Below, piece by piece: positions 1 through 7,547 of a stretch of DNA of 13,998 bases (its first letter is position 1; every line of letters begins with the position of its first letter). Source of the stretch: PWPR01 sp046542315 (GTDB lineage Bacteria > Bacillota > UBA994 > PWPR01); assembly GCA_046542315.1 (NCBI GenBank), contig JBKHBO010000049.1, positions 1-13,998 on the forward strand, given 5' to 3'. The notes under the pieces were generated by a model, which had not been told where the DNA came from, did not search any database, and worked only from the letters and a program-made list of their open reading frames with translations. Made by a program: the position numbers and the translations under genes.

Positions 1-3
1 TAT

Positions 4-1134
4 TTATGTGCAGCTGTTGTTGCCACCAAACATCACCCAATCTGCCTCTTCAAAATACGAAATTTCTCCTATAGGTGAATTCATGTTAACCTTAACTTTT
101 TCTCCAAATTCTAGCAATACATTACTACCATCATGCTTACTCTCTACAAAAACACTTCCATCAAATAGAAGCACTTCCGTATTACCTTCTTCATCCACAT
201 CAACAATGAAATCGGTTCCTCTAACACTCATTGCACAAGAAGGAGTTTCAAGTTCAAACTTTTCACCTGTTATTAATTCTTCAACGTTTTCTTTCATGTC
301 TTCAAACATCATCCTAACGCTACTTTTACGTTTAACCTCTACCTTTTCTTCTGGTACTGTAAAAATAGATCTTGGCTGTAAAGAAATATCGTGCCCTGAT
401 ATGGCAAATTCTCCTGCATTTGAACCTAAATCCGCATATGATCCTTTCCCTGTGTAAACTGTATCTCCAGGATTTAATATCATATTTCTTCTTGCTCTAA
501 TAAACTCATCTGTTCCATAACGTTTTACTTGGACAAGCCCTTTAACAAAAGTTAAAGCCATACTTTTACCTTGAGGCGCATCTTCAATATCTTCAATCTC
601 TTCTTCTTCTACCTCATTCCCAGTTTTGGTAATAGTGACAGAGCCATTTCCAAGAGTACCGTACCATGTTTCACCTTCTTTATCATGGACATATACTAAG
701 GTTACTCGCTCTCCTATTACAGTATCAAAACTTTGAAAAGAATCATCATACCTCACATAGCCTCTTATCTCATATGCTATACCAGGTATTGCAGAATTAG
801 GAACTATATATCTAAAATTGAAATTAAATTGGCTTTTATCTGGGCTTATTCCGCTATTCTTTATTTGCTCTCCCTTGCTATATAGCAACATTTCGCCATC
901 TACATATTTAACGTCCACTATAAAAGAGTGTTCTATCAAATCTGGTGTTAAACCTTTATCCACTCCATAATCATATTCCAACGATAAATCCGCATTATCT
1001 GGATTATTAATTACAACGTCAATTTTGTAACTGCTTTCTAGTGTTAGAAGGTCTCTTTCTGTGATTTCACCAAAAGCTTGTATTCCACTGGAAAAAATAA
1101 AAATACATAAAATTATTGCTAAAACTTTTTTCAT
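4..1134 (-). CDS. Secreted FecR-domain protein
   Basis: 376-residue protein. The first ~21 residues are a Sec signal peptide (MKK, a hydrophobic run VLAIILCIFIF, then SSGIQAFG), so it is probably exported; no later membrane segment is visible. Residues ~22-172 form a beta-rich domain I do not recognise. An acidic linker (EEEEIEDIED) follows at ~177, then a FecR-type domain at ~192-355, recognisable from the NPGDTVYTGKGSYADL stretch and the TPSCAMSVRGTDFIVDVDEE stretch with a following LLFDGSVFV. In Gram-negatives FecR is a transmembrane anti-sigma regulator; secreted clostridial proteins with only this domain have no firm role, so regulation should not be assumed. Start: ATG at 1134 gives a textbook signal peptide, with GGAGG only 2 nt upstream, which is unusually close. 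An in-frame ATG at 1191 has no ribosome binding site and would place extra residues before the signal peptide. The gene is complete, with TAA at 4-6. Confidence 0.8.
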   Translation of the reverse strand: MKKVLAIILCIFIFSSGIQAFGEITERDLLTLESSYKIDVVINNPDNADLSLEYDYGVDKGLTPDLIEHSFIVDVKYVDGEMLLYSKGEQIKNSGISPDKSQFNFNFRYIVPNSAIPGIAYEIRGYVRYDDSFQSFDTVIGERVTLVYVHDKEGETWYGTLGNGSVTITKTGNEVEEEEIEDIEDAPQGKSMALTFVKGLVQVKRYGTDEFIRARRNMILNPGDTVYTGKGSYADLGSNAGEFAISGHDISLQPRSIFTVPEEKVEVKRKSSVRMMFEDMKENVEELITGEKFELETPSCAMSVRGTDFIVDVDEEGNTEVLLFDGSVFVESKHDGSNVLLEFGEKVKVNMNSPIGEISYFEEADWVMFGGNNSCT

Positions 1135-1472
1135 TACCTCCAAGTCTTTTTTGATGATAGCTAAAAAATGTAAAACAATCATCATCACCATGAGTTATTA
1201 AAACATTTTGAAAAATTTAGTTTTTTTAAGAACAAGACCTCCTTTTAGGCTATCTAAATCATAAATACCCATGACAAATAGACTCTTTCATTTTCTAACC
1301 TAAAATTCTAATATTTCATTTAATTATATCACTATATCAAATATTGCCTACTAATATATTGATAGTTTCAGACTAAATTTTAGTAATATTTTTAGTATAA
1401 TTTGCTCATCTATATCAAGTTATAATCATAATTACAATATATAGTGTAGCTAAGGTATTGAAAAGGTGATAT
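1135..1472. other. AT-rich non-coding stretch upstream of the FecR gene
   Basis: No gene seen on either strand. On the minus strand an orphan Shine-Dalgarno sequence AAAAGGAGGTC lies at 1246-1236, about 100 nt before the FecR start at 1134. The only codons near it are a TTG at 1235, too close, opening a 16-codon frame that ends across the 1191 ATG. It may mark a leader peptide or a decayed start. No convincing -35/-10 pair was found. Confidence 0.3.
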
Positions 1473-1920
1473 ATGAATATATATTTGCACCTAACAAATC
1501 ACAAACGAATTATAAATATAACACTAACGCTTCTATCTTTGGCTTTTGCTATTGTATTTACCTTTTCTTTATGTAGTTTAGTTGAGGATGCTGTAAGTGA
1601 CTAATTTAAAAAGAAAAGTTTAGATTCAAATACAACTATAAAAACTCAAACGCAAATTATAATGTAGATGTGATCCCTGCTCTTTTTACTTAAAACTGAC
1701 ATGATATTATCTCTCGAAAGATATGGCACTAAAGATATTCTTTTCTAATAAAGACTTACCTAACTAATGTATGCAGTACAGTATGAGTATCTAGCGCGTG
1801 GTGAATATAGATGAATTTGATAGTCAAAAAACCTATACAAACATCGTTGCTCCAGGAGTAGTTACAGCAACCTTCTTAGCTCCAAAATGCAAGCTTGAAA
1901 ACTCAACACGCGTCAAGTAA
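1473..1920 (+). pseudogene. Remnant of a small secreted-protein gene (decayed)
   Basis: An ATG at 1473, preceded by AAAGGTGAT, opens a 43-codon frame (stop 1602-1604). It encodes a signal-peptide-like N-terminus: KR-II, then the hydrophobic run LLSLAFAIVFTFSLCSL. Further coding-like fragments then appear in shifting frames: YNVDVIPALF near 1660, LSKDMALKIFFSNKDL near 1710-1765, YEYLARGEY near 1780-1810, and a 41-codon open piece, 1795-1917 with stop at 1918-1920, containing YTNIVAPGVVTATFLAP. A hairpin terminator in the same direction follows at 1957. Signal peptide at one end, terminator at the other and broken frames between suggest one decayed secreted protein of ~150 residues. I do not recognise the family. 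The first frame alone could instead be a true 43-residue membrane peptide. Confidence 0.35.
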
Positions 1921-1956
1921 TGAAGAACCATTATGGGTTATACTAAACAAATTAAA

Positions 1957-1998
1957 GACTACTTTATCATAAATTGGTAAAGTAGCCTTTTTTATTTT
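1957..1998 (+). terminator. Rho-independent terminator, possibly bidirectional
   Basis: Arms GACTACTTTA (1957-1966) and TAAAGTAGCC (1978-1987) pair over 10 positions with one A-C mismatch on the plus strand, which becomes a G-U pair on the minus strand. An 11-nt loop separates them, and TTTTTTATTTT follows on the plus strand. It closes the 1473-1920 remnant. Read on the minus strand it lies just past the recombinase stop at 2007, with a weaker T tract. Confidence 0.7.
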
Positions 1999-2006
1999 AA
2001 ACTATT

Positions 2007-2564
2007 TTATAAGAAGAAATCTTTGAGACTTTCATCGATTTGATCTTGTGTCATGCCTATGTATCTTTTAGTAATTTTTTGAGAGCTATGATTAAAAATC
2101 TCCATCAAAGTTGCTATATCTTTAGTTCTTTTATAGTAAAAATAACCAAATGTTTTTCTAAATGAATGCAATCCAAAATCTTTAATACCCAAGCTTATAG
2201 CAACCTTTTTTGTGTATCTATAAGCTTGGGTTCGAGAGATGTGACTTTTCTTACCTTTACTATTTCTCTGTCTGCTTGGAAACAAATAATCATCATCATT
2301 CATATATTTCACATACTTTTCTATTTCTTGTCGCATTGATGGGTTTATCGGAAAGTATTTTATTTTGCTTGTCTTCTGTTCTCTTAAATAAATATGGGTT
2401 TTATTTTTCACATCTTTAACTTTAAGAGGAATTATATCGCCTGCCCTCATTCCAGTATTAAAAGCTACTACAGCAAACATATAGTATTTATAATTCTTCC
2501 TTTTTAAAACCTCTTTAAACTCTTCAATTGTTTTTTTATTCTTTATAGGATGTACTAATTCTAT
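2007..2564 (-). CDS. Tyrosine recombinase (phage-integrase family), start codon ATA
   Basis: 185 codons counted from ATA at 2564-2562. The protein is a minimal catalytic-domain tyrosine recombinase, cutting and rejoining DNA through a 3'-phosphotyrosine. All catalytic positions are present (numbered from ATA): Arg40 in TGMRAGD, Lys64 in REQKTSK, His133 and Arg136 in LHSFRKT, His159 in FNHSSQK, and Tyr168 in KRYIG. The N-terminus (ELVHPIKNKKTIEEFKEVL) resembles the start of the short ~185-residue clostridial and bacilli integrases, which lack an arm-binding domain. AAGGAGGAG sits exactly 7 nt before the ATA, so that is where ATG should be. The first in-frame ATG (2480) would remove 28 residues and has no ribosome binding site. 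Either ATA is used as a poor start or the gene has been silenced by ATG to ATA. No partner gene, att core or tRNA target was seen beside it. Confidence 0.82.
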   Translation of the reverse strand: MELVHPIKNKKTIEEFKEVLKRKNYKYYMFAVVAFNTGMRAGDIIPLKVKDVKNKTHIYLREQKTSKIKYFPINPSMRQEIEKYVKYMNDDDYLFPSRQRNSKGKKSHISRTQAYRYTKKVAISLGIKDFGLHSFRKTFGYFYYKRTKDIATLMEIFNHSSQKITKRYIGMTQDQIDESLKDFFL

Positions 2565-2569
2565 GTTAT

Positions 2570-2578
2570 CTCCTCCTT
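2570..2578 (-). promoter_or_regulatory. Ribosome binding site placing the recombinase start at ATA
   Basis: On the minus strand AAGGAGGAG, with 7 nt (AGATAAC) between GGAGG and the ATA codon at 2564-2562. Strength and spacing are ideal, which shows the translation start was here even though the codon is not ATG, GTG or TTG. Confidence 0.75.
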
Positions 2579-2906
2579 AAAGTATTTTATCATCCTTATA
2601 ATACCATTATTTTGTTTGTAGGAATAGAATATATTAAAAAAAGCTTAGACATTATTACTCTTTCATTTAATAACTTTAATATGGTATATGTTAACTCATT
2701 ATCTAATTTTATATATTAAATATTATTTTCAATATTTGTAAATTTTTATATTACTGATGTAGAAAAATTTAATTCTATACAATCATTTAATTTCCTATAT
2801 AATTATTTCCCATGAAATCAGAAGGGAAAAGAATCTATTAATCTCCAAATAAATTCTTTTCCCACATTAATTATATCTAATACGTTAGAGAAGGCAATTA
2901 CACTAA
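2579..2906. other. Non-coding gap between the recombinase and the SLH gene
   Basis: AT-rich DNA of 328 nt without an open frame of note on either strand. Its one clear element is the perfect inverted repeat at 2824-2863, listed separately. No tRNA or attachment-site repeat was recognised. Confidence 0.5.
2824..2863 (-). terminator. Perfect hairpin downstream of the SLH gene
   Basis: GGGAAAAGAAT (2824-2834) and ATTCTTTTCCC (2853-2863) are exact 11-bp inverted arms around an 18-nt loop. It lies ~45 nt past the stop of the minus-strand SLH gene (2907), where a terminator is expected. The following minus-strand bases (TTCTGATTTC) are only moderately T-rich, so the terminator call is tentative; an RNA-stabilising hairpin is also possible. 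Confidence 0.45.
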
Positions 2907-2909
2907 TTA

Positions 2910-3314
2910 AGTAAATAGGTCCAATACAAAATCTAAAAAGACTTCAATATCTGATTCTTCGAGTGGAACAGTAATATCAAACTCCCAAGGAATTATACCA
3001 TCAATTGTTCCATTTAATCTAAATACCACTGCTGTAGGATAAAGAGGATTCCATCCAGAAAAATCTATCGACGTCATCCCAAAACTTGTAAAAAGACTAC
3101 TTGGATCTTCATATTCAACAACTCCATCGCCATTAAAACTAAAACTATTTAAATTTGCTTCCCCTGACTCATTACCGTTACCATTTATTATTTGCACTGA
3201 AGAACTTGTGGTATTAAGCCCATACTCATTAATAGCACCTGAATATCCTATAGTTTCTCCATCATACTCAAAATCATATGTAAATACTGCACTACCTGTA
3301 GTTATACTTACCAA
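2910..3314 (-). repeat. Unrecognised surface domain, copy 2 (intact, C-terminal)
   Basis: About 135 codons ending the protein, from LVSITTGSAVFTYDF to the C-terminus FLDFVLDLFT. The codon matching the TAA of copy 1 is TAT (Tyr) at 3224-3222, inside INEYGLNT. The domain is rich in Ser, Asn, Gly and aromatic residues and predicted beta. No catalytic motif is apparent. Confidence 0.6.
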
Positions 3315-3875
3315 TGGCTCTAAAGGCATTTCTATAACTGTAACTGAGCACTGACCAGTTTCACCAGAATCATCTAAAGCTGTAGCGGTAACCGTAACGA
3401 TACCTGGGCTCATTCCTGTTACGATAGCTCCTCCAGTTGTGGGTTCTAGGGATATAATATCTTCTTGACTTACACTCCATTCTACTGCTTTGTTATCAGC
3501 ATTATTAGGATTCACTGTTAAAGACAATTCGATTGTTTCTCCCTGAGCAATTTCACTGCTAACTGGATCAATTATTATATCACTTACTAGAATTGGTCCT
3601 TGGCTATTAACTGTAATAGGTTGGGTAGTGGACTGCTCACTAACTGTATGAGTTATAGTGATAGCTGTATCAGTAGTTGAAAGTTGGTCGCCATGTCCTT
3701 TAATTGTAATAATATCATCATCCCCAAAATTTTCAAACGGGACATCAACACTGCTATCATCAGATTTTAAAAGTGTTACTTCTAACCCAGTCAGATCTAA
3801 AGTTTCTCCTTCAGTGTAAACTGTTTTATCTGGAGCAGTTTTCACTGTAATCCCAGTAACTGTTGCTTCTTCTGG

Positions 3876-4262
3876 TATTATATTTGCAAATGCTGCCATA
3901 TCTTCTTCTTGAAGTTCTACACTAAAAGATTCATTCCATGAGTTACCATCACTAAGATTAAGATGAACATATGTAGGAGGCCCTCCCCGATCTATAAACT
4001 CAACCCCAAATACTTCATTAACTTCACTCAAACCATTAGCATAAGTAACTCTACCCGTTTCTGGATCTACTCCTGCATCCTCTAGTGTTATCGCAGCTGT
4101 AGTAATACTTGTTGAATCAACAACTCTTTCAAGCCATACAGCTGAGTGAGAAGTGCTCAATCCTTAAACATCTTGAGCCAACTTGTAATCTACAACTAAA
4201 TCTCCTTGTTTAAATGAGTATTGGAAATATATACTTCCTTCTCTTATTGTTACTACAGCACC
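3876..4262 (-). repeat. Unrecognised surface domain, copy 1 (contains the TAA)
   Basis: About 129 codons, from VVTIREGSIYFQYSF through FSVELQEEDMAAFANII. It aligns with copy 2 (2910-3314) at GS-x-x-F-x-Y-x-F, then at Y-x-x-A-x-[DN]-x-[stop/Tyr]-G-L-[SN]-T-[ST]-x-S-x-V, and at the end (SFSVELQEEDMAAF against EFDITVPLEESDIEVF). Each copy directly follows a BID_2 Ig domain, so the pair Ig + this domain is the duplicated unit. No known family recognised. Confidence 0.6.
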
Positions 4263-5816
4263 ATCAACCTCAGGATTTTGATTGCTAATTGTTATTGACA
4301 ATTCTCCAGTTACGTCTGAATCATCATCTGCTGTTGCTACGACTTTTACAGTTCCATCAGCAGATGCAATTAATAAGCCTTCTTGATCTATAAATGCAAA
4401 ACCTGTCTCTAGACTACCATCATCTTGGTTAGTAATTACTGACCATATAATATCTTTATTATCTGCATTTTCTGGCAATACCTCTGCACTCATCTGAAGG
4501 CTTCCACCATCTTCTTCAATTGAAATTGCACTAGCAGTTACATTAATCTCATTTACTTTTACAACTGCAGGTGTTTTGGTAGAACTTGAAGGTGTAGGTA
4601 TACCATATGTCACTTTACCCATATCACTGTTTACATTTCCAGTTCCTCTAACTCTTACTACTGCCTCTGTCTCATTCTCTAAAGTATTAATATTAGTATC
4701 GTTTGAAGTAGTAACCTTAACAAATTGACTATCACCTTTTACTGATACTTTATTAATATTAGTTTTCCCCAAAGTCTCAATACTTACATGAGAACTTTCT
4801 ACAACTATTTCATCAAAATCTCCTTCAAGGATTACCTTTCTACCTTTTACATTTTCTGATATTACTATATCAACTTCGTTTCCATCTTTATCAACAACAC
4901 CAGTAGCTACAACTCTAATGCCGCCAGTAGGTGTGCTTTCAATTCTTATAGAGTTATATTGTCCGCCATTTATATGGATACTGTTTGTACCTCCACCATT
5001 AATTAAGAGGCTACCATTTACAACTTCTACATTATTTAACGTTACATCTCCGTCTCCAACTTCTTCACCAATAACTAAATCATTTAATACCACTGTATTT
5101 TGTAAAGTTACATCTGGTGCTCCAATGTAAATATCGCTGTAGGTTTCTATCCCCTCTTCAGGGCCATATACTCCACTTTCATCAATCATTAATGATTTAT
5201 GCAATAAATCTTTAGCATTTTGCAGTGATACTATTGCTTCTGCTCTAGTTATCTCTTCTTTAGCCCCAAAAGTATCTGAAATAAAGTCAGACATTAAACC
5301 AGCATCAATTACTACTGATACAGAGCTTATTCCCCATAATGGTATTTCACTATAGTCACTGTAAGCTTCAATCGCTTCAAGATTTTCTTCTATATCAACT
5401 AAACGGGTTAGTACTGCTGCTGCCTCAATTCTCGTAATTAAAGAATCTGGTCTAAAAGTATTATCCCCAAATCCTACTATATAACCATTGGCAATAGCTT
5501 TTATAACTTCCTTCTCATACCAAGATCCATCTTCCACATCTACAAATTGGTTCTCTTTTTCTATACTGAATTCAAATAGTTTGTTAATAAATGAAATAAA
5601 TTGAGCTCTAGTTAACTTACCATCAGGCTGATACTCATTATTACCAAAACCATCTAAATAACCATTATCTACCCACACTTTCAATGTATCTTCTGCCCAA
5701 TGCCCGCTAATGTCACTTTCTTCTTGAGATGTGTTTGCCAATGCTGGTAAGATTAAACTAATTATTACTAGCATTATGAGGGTGACTAATAACGCTTTTC
5801 TTTTGTCTCTTGTCAC

Positions 5817-6458
5817 TGTTGTCCCTCCTTAAAATTTCAAAATAATCTACAGCATACAGACATTTCCCATCTTGAATAAGAATTGATAAATATCAATGTT
5901 TTATAAGATGAGTAAAAAGTTTTGCGAAAAGAAACTCTAGCTATTTAGACTCCCAGGGATATAGGTATAAACTAGGCATCAGCTCCTTTAATTAAGATTA
6001 AGCTCACTAGTTAAATACTTAAATTTAATTAATAAAATGATTTATATTAAATAAATAATATCACAATACTTTAGTACTTTATCGTGAAAGGATTTACTTG
6101 TGTTAAAATTACTTAAAATAATTATTTCTAAAATAAAAGTCAAAATTTGTTTTAGTTGTTAGTTAATGTTCTATGATTAGATTTTCTTAAAATTCCATTA
6201 CCAAGTAGATCTCCTAACTTCTAGAGAAATTATTTTTATAAGTTTTTTATGACATACATTACTAGTCTTTGTATATAAAACTCATTCTATTCAAGATGCC
6301 AATATAATACTAAAAATTATTGAGATATTTCGATGATTCAAGTAATTCTTCTTAGCTTTAGCTAATTTTCGTTGAACAACATAAACTTAAAATTAGATTT
6401 CAATAGTGTAATTTTACTAATTTTTTACTTAAAAATTGCCTTTTAGAGCTGGATTAAA
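5817..6458. other. Long AT-rich divergent intergenic region
   Basis: About 640 nt between the SLH gene (minus) and the SDR promoter (plus). No convincing gene on either strand. The SLH ribosome binding site (5824-5828 region) and the palindrome at 5882-5897 are the only elements I can point to. I checked for the common riboswitch cores and recognised none. Confidence 0.4.
5882..5897. promoter_or_regulatory. Perfect palindrome, candidate operator upstream of the SLH gene
   Basis: ATTGATA-AA-TATCAAT has exact 7-bp arms and a 2-bp centre, lying 66-81 bp upstream of the SLH gene GTG. Position and symmetry suit a dimeric repressor or activator site, but no matching regulator is in the window. AT richness makes a chance match possible. 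Confidence 0.3.
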
Positions 6459-6487
6459 TTGACATGTAGAAATAATTGCTGTAAAAT
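6459..6487 (+). promoter_or_regulatory. Sigma-A-type promoter of the SDR gene
   Basis: Perfect -35 TTGACA (6459-6464), a 17-bp spacer, and -10 TAAAAT (6482-6487). Transcription would start near 6494, giving an untranslated leader of ~109 nt before the ATG at 6603. This is the best promoter match in the window. Confidence 0.75.
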
Positions 6488-6496
6488 TATTATTAC

Positions 6497-6578
6497 AATA
6501 AAGCATACAAATACAATATAATTAAGATTATATTTAAATAATTTTAATTATGTACATCTAGAAAACTTCCGCTTTATT
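6497..6578 (+). other. Potentially structured 5' leader of the SDR mRNA
   Basis: AATAAAGC (6497-6504), just after the predicted transcription start, is complementary to GCTTTATT (6571-6578). Inside it AATATAAT (6515-6522) and ATTATATT (6527-6534) form an exact 8-bp hairpin with a TAAG loop. The outer helix ends 12 nt before the GGAGG. All helices are AU-rich and match no riboswitch I know. Confidence 0.3.
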
Positions 6579-6602
6579 AAATAATTTAGAGGAGGATTTC
6601 AA

Positions 6603-7388
6603 ATGAATAAAAGATTTGAAGATAAAGTAATAATCGTTACAGGTGCAGGGTCTGGACTAGGACAAGCTACTACTATTCAACTAGCTAGAGAAGGAGCAAA
6701 GTTGACTTTAGTTGACATAGATGAACAAAGTCTTGAAGAGACTAAAGAAAAAATTTTAGATGTTAATCCAGATTCAGAGATGCTTATTATAAAAGCTGAT
6801 GTTTCAAATAAAGAAGATGTTAGAAACTATGTCGATAAAACTGTAGAAAACTTCAATAAAATTGATGGTTTCTTTAATAATGCAGGTATTGAAGGAAAGC
6901 AAAATATGACTGAAGATTACGGGGTTGATGAATTCCATAAGGTTGTTTCAATTAACCTTGACGGAGTTTTTTACGGTATGAAATATGTTTTAGAAGTTAT
7001 GAAAGATCAAGGATTTGGCTCTATAGTTAATACAGCTTCAGTTGGTGGAATACGTGGTGTTGGTAACCAATCAGGTTATGCTGCTAGTAAACACGGTGTA
7101 GTTGGATTGACTAAAAATTCAGGAGTTGAATATGGCGAGTTTGGAATAAGAATCAACGCAATAGCTCCTGGAGCCATTATGACTCCTATGGTTAAGGCAT
7201 CTCTAAAGCAGATGGATGAAGAAAATTGGGAACAAGTTGGAGAAGAATTTGTTGAAGCAAATCCAATGAAAAGATTTGGAAAGCCTCAAGAGGTTGCTTA
7301 TTTAGTAAGCTTCTTGCTCTCTGATGAATCAACCTTTATTAATGGTACTGTAATAAATATCGATGGTGGACAATCAAATAAATACTAG
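6603..7388 (+). CDS. Short-chain dehydrogenase/reductase (classical SDR)
   Basis: 261 residues, the usual length of a classical SDR: a cytosolic NAD(P)-dependent oxidoreductase acting on an alcohol/ketone pair. Seen: the TGAGSGLG cofactor loop (13-20), Asp38 at the end of strand beta-2 (LTLVDID), which favours NAD(H) over NADP(H), NNAG (92-95), Asn118, Ser146, and Tyr159/Lys163 in GYAASKHG, completing the Asn-Ser-Tyr-Lys tetrad. The C-terminus has the family's INIDGGQS ending. Start: ATG with GAGGAGG 7 nt upstream. It is a single-gene unit with its own promoter (6459) and terminator (7399). The closest-sounding relatives are cyclopentanol or levodione dehydrogenase-like SDRs, but the substrate cannot be read from sequence. 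It is convergent with the BKACE operon, and a link to that pathway is only a guess. Confidence 0.92.
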   Translation: MNKRFEDKVIIVTGAGSGLGQATTIQLAREGAKLTLVDIDEQSLEETKEKILDVNPDSEMLIIKADVSNKEDVRNYVDKTVENFNKIDGFFNNAGIEGKQNMTEDYGVDEFHKVVSINLDGVFYGMKYVLEVMKDQGFGSIVNTASVGGIRGVGNQSGYAASKHGVVGLTKNSGVEYGEFGIRINAIAPGAIMTPMVKASLKQMDEENWEQVGEEFVEANPMKRFGKPQEVAYLVSFLLSDESTFINGTVINIDGGQSNKY

Positions 7389-7398
7389 TTAAAATATT

Positions 7399-7446
7399 AT
7401 CTCCATAGAAGTAATTAGCAAATTACTTCTATGGAGATTTTTAATT
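7399..7446 (+). terminator. Strong rho-independent terminator after the SDR gene
   Basis: Perfect 18-bp arms (7399-7416 and 7421-7438, core CTCCATAGAAGTAATT) around an AGCA loop, followed by TTTTAATTT. It sits 11 nt after the SDR stop. The minus-strand read also ends in a T-rich stretch, so it could serve the convergent M81 gene (stop at 7548) as well. Confidence 0.9.
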
Positions 7447-7547
7447 TAGCTTTTATGAAGTGAGTTTATTTATAATATTAAGTCTTGTATAAACTAATAA
7501 GTCTTAAATTAAAACTATCTACTCTACTGTGAACCATTCCTAAAAAT

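Larger units (their letters stand above)
2907..5816 (-). pseudogene. SLH-anchored surface protein with Ig-like domains, interrupted by an in-frame TAA
   Basis: One reading frame of 969 codons, broken only by TAA at 4166-4164 (codon 551). Start is GTG at 5816, with GGAGG 7 nt upstream. Order: signal peptide (1-27, ending PALA-N); three S-layer-homology domains (~35-77, ~90-140, ~150-200, with the SLH-type GYLDGFGNNEYQP, GYIVGFGDNTFRPD and TRAEA motifs) for binding cell-wall polymer; beta-helix-like short repeats (~225-402); a BID_2-type Ig domain (~420-512); then an unrecognised ~130-residue domain containing the stop. Past the stop come a Big_3-like Ig domain (YTEGETLDLTGLEVTLL), a second BID_2 domain and a second copy of the unrecognised domain. 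A TTG at 4160 could start the distal part, but it has no proper ribosome binding site and no signal peptide. The 550-residue upstream part would still be exported and wall-bound. Probably an S-layer or surface-display protein of unknown ligand. Confidence 0.85.

Noticed and set aside
8..457. Plus-strand open frame opposite the FecR gene
   Set aside because: It lies wholly antisense to a well-supported gene and encodes low-complexity Ser/Pro/Thr-rich sequence without a ribosome binding site. The same holds for plus-strand frames near 4918-5130, 9839-10045, 10529-10732, 12229-12492 and 13267-13530.
2579..2906. Attachment site or integrated element beside the recombinase
   Set aside because: No direct repeats, tRNA end, or other mobile-element genes were seen; the recombinase stands alone.
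2907..4160. Separate gene starting at TTG 4160
   Set aside because: It is in the same frame as the SLH gene, follows its TAA by one codon, lacks a ribosome binding site and signal peptide, and begins in the middle of a repeated domain. Treated as the distal part of one broken gene.
5820..6000. Riboswitch (c-di-GMP, preQ1, fluoride types considered) in the SLH upstream region
   Set aside because: Some short motifs looked suggestive, but none of the conserved cores or pairing layouts could be matched.
6100..6162. 20-residue frame from GTG 6100 with AAAGG upstream (MLKLLKIIISKIKVKICFSC)
   Set aside because: Too short, in AT-rich DNA where such frames arise by chance, with no context supporting a peptide gene.
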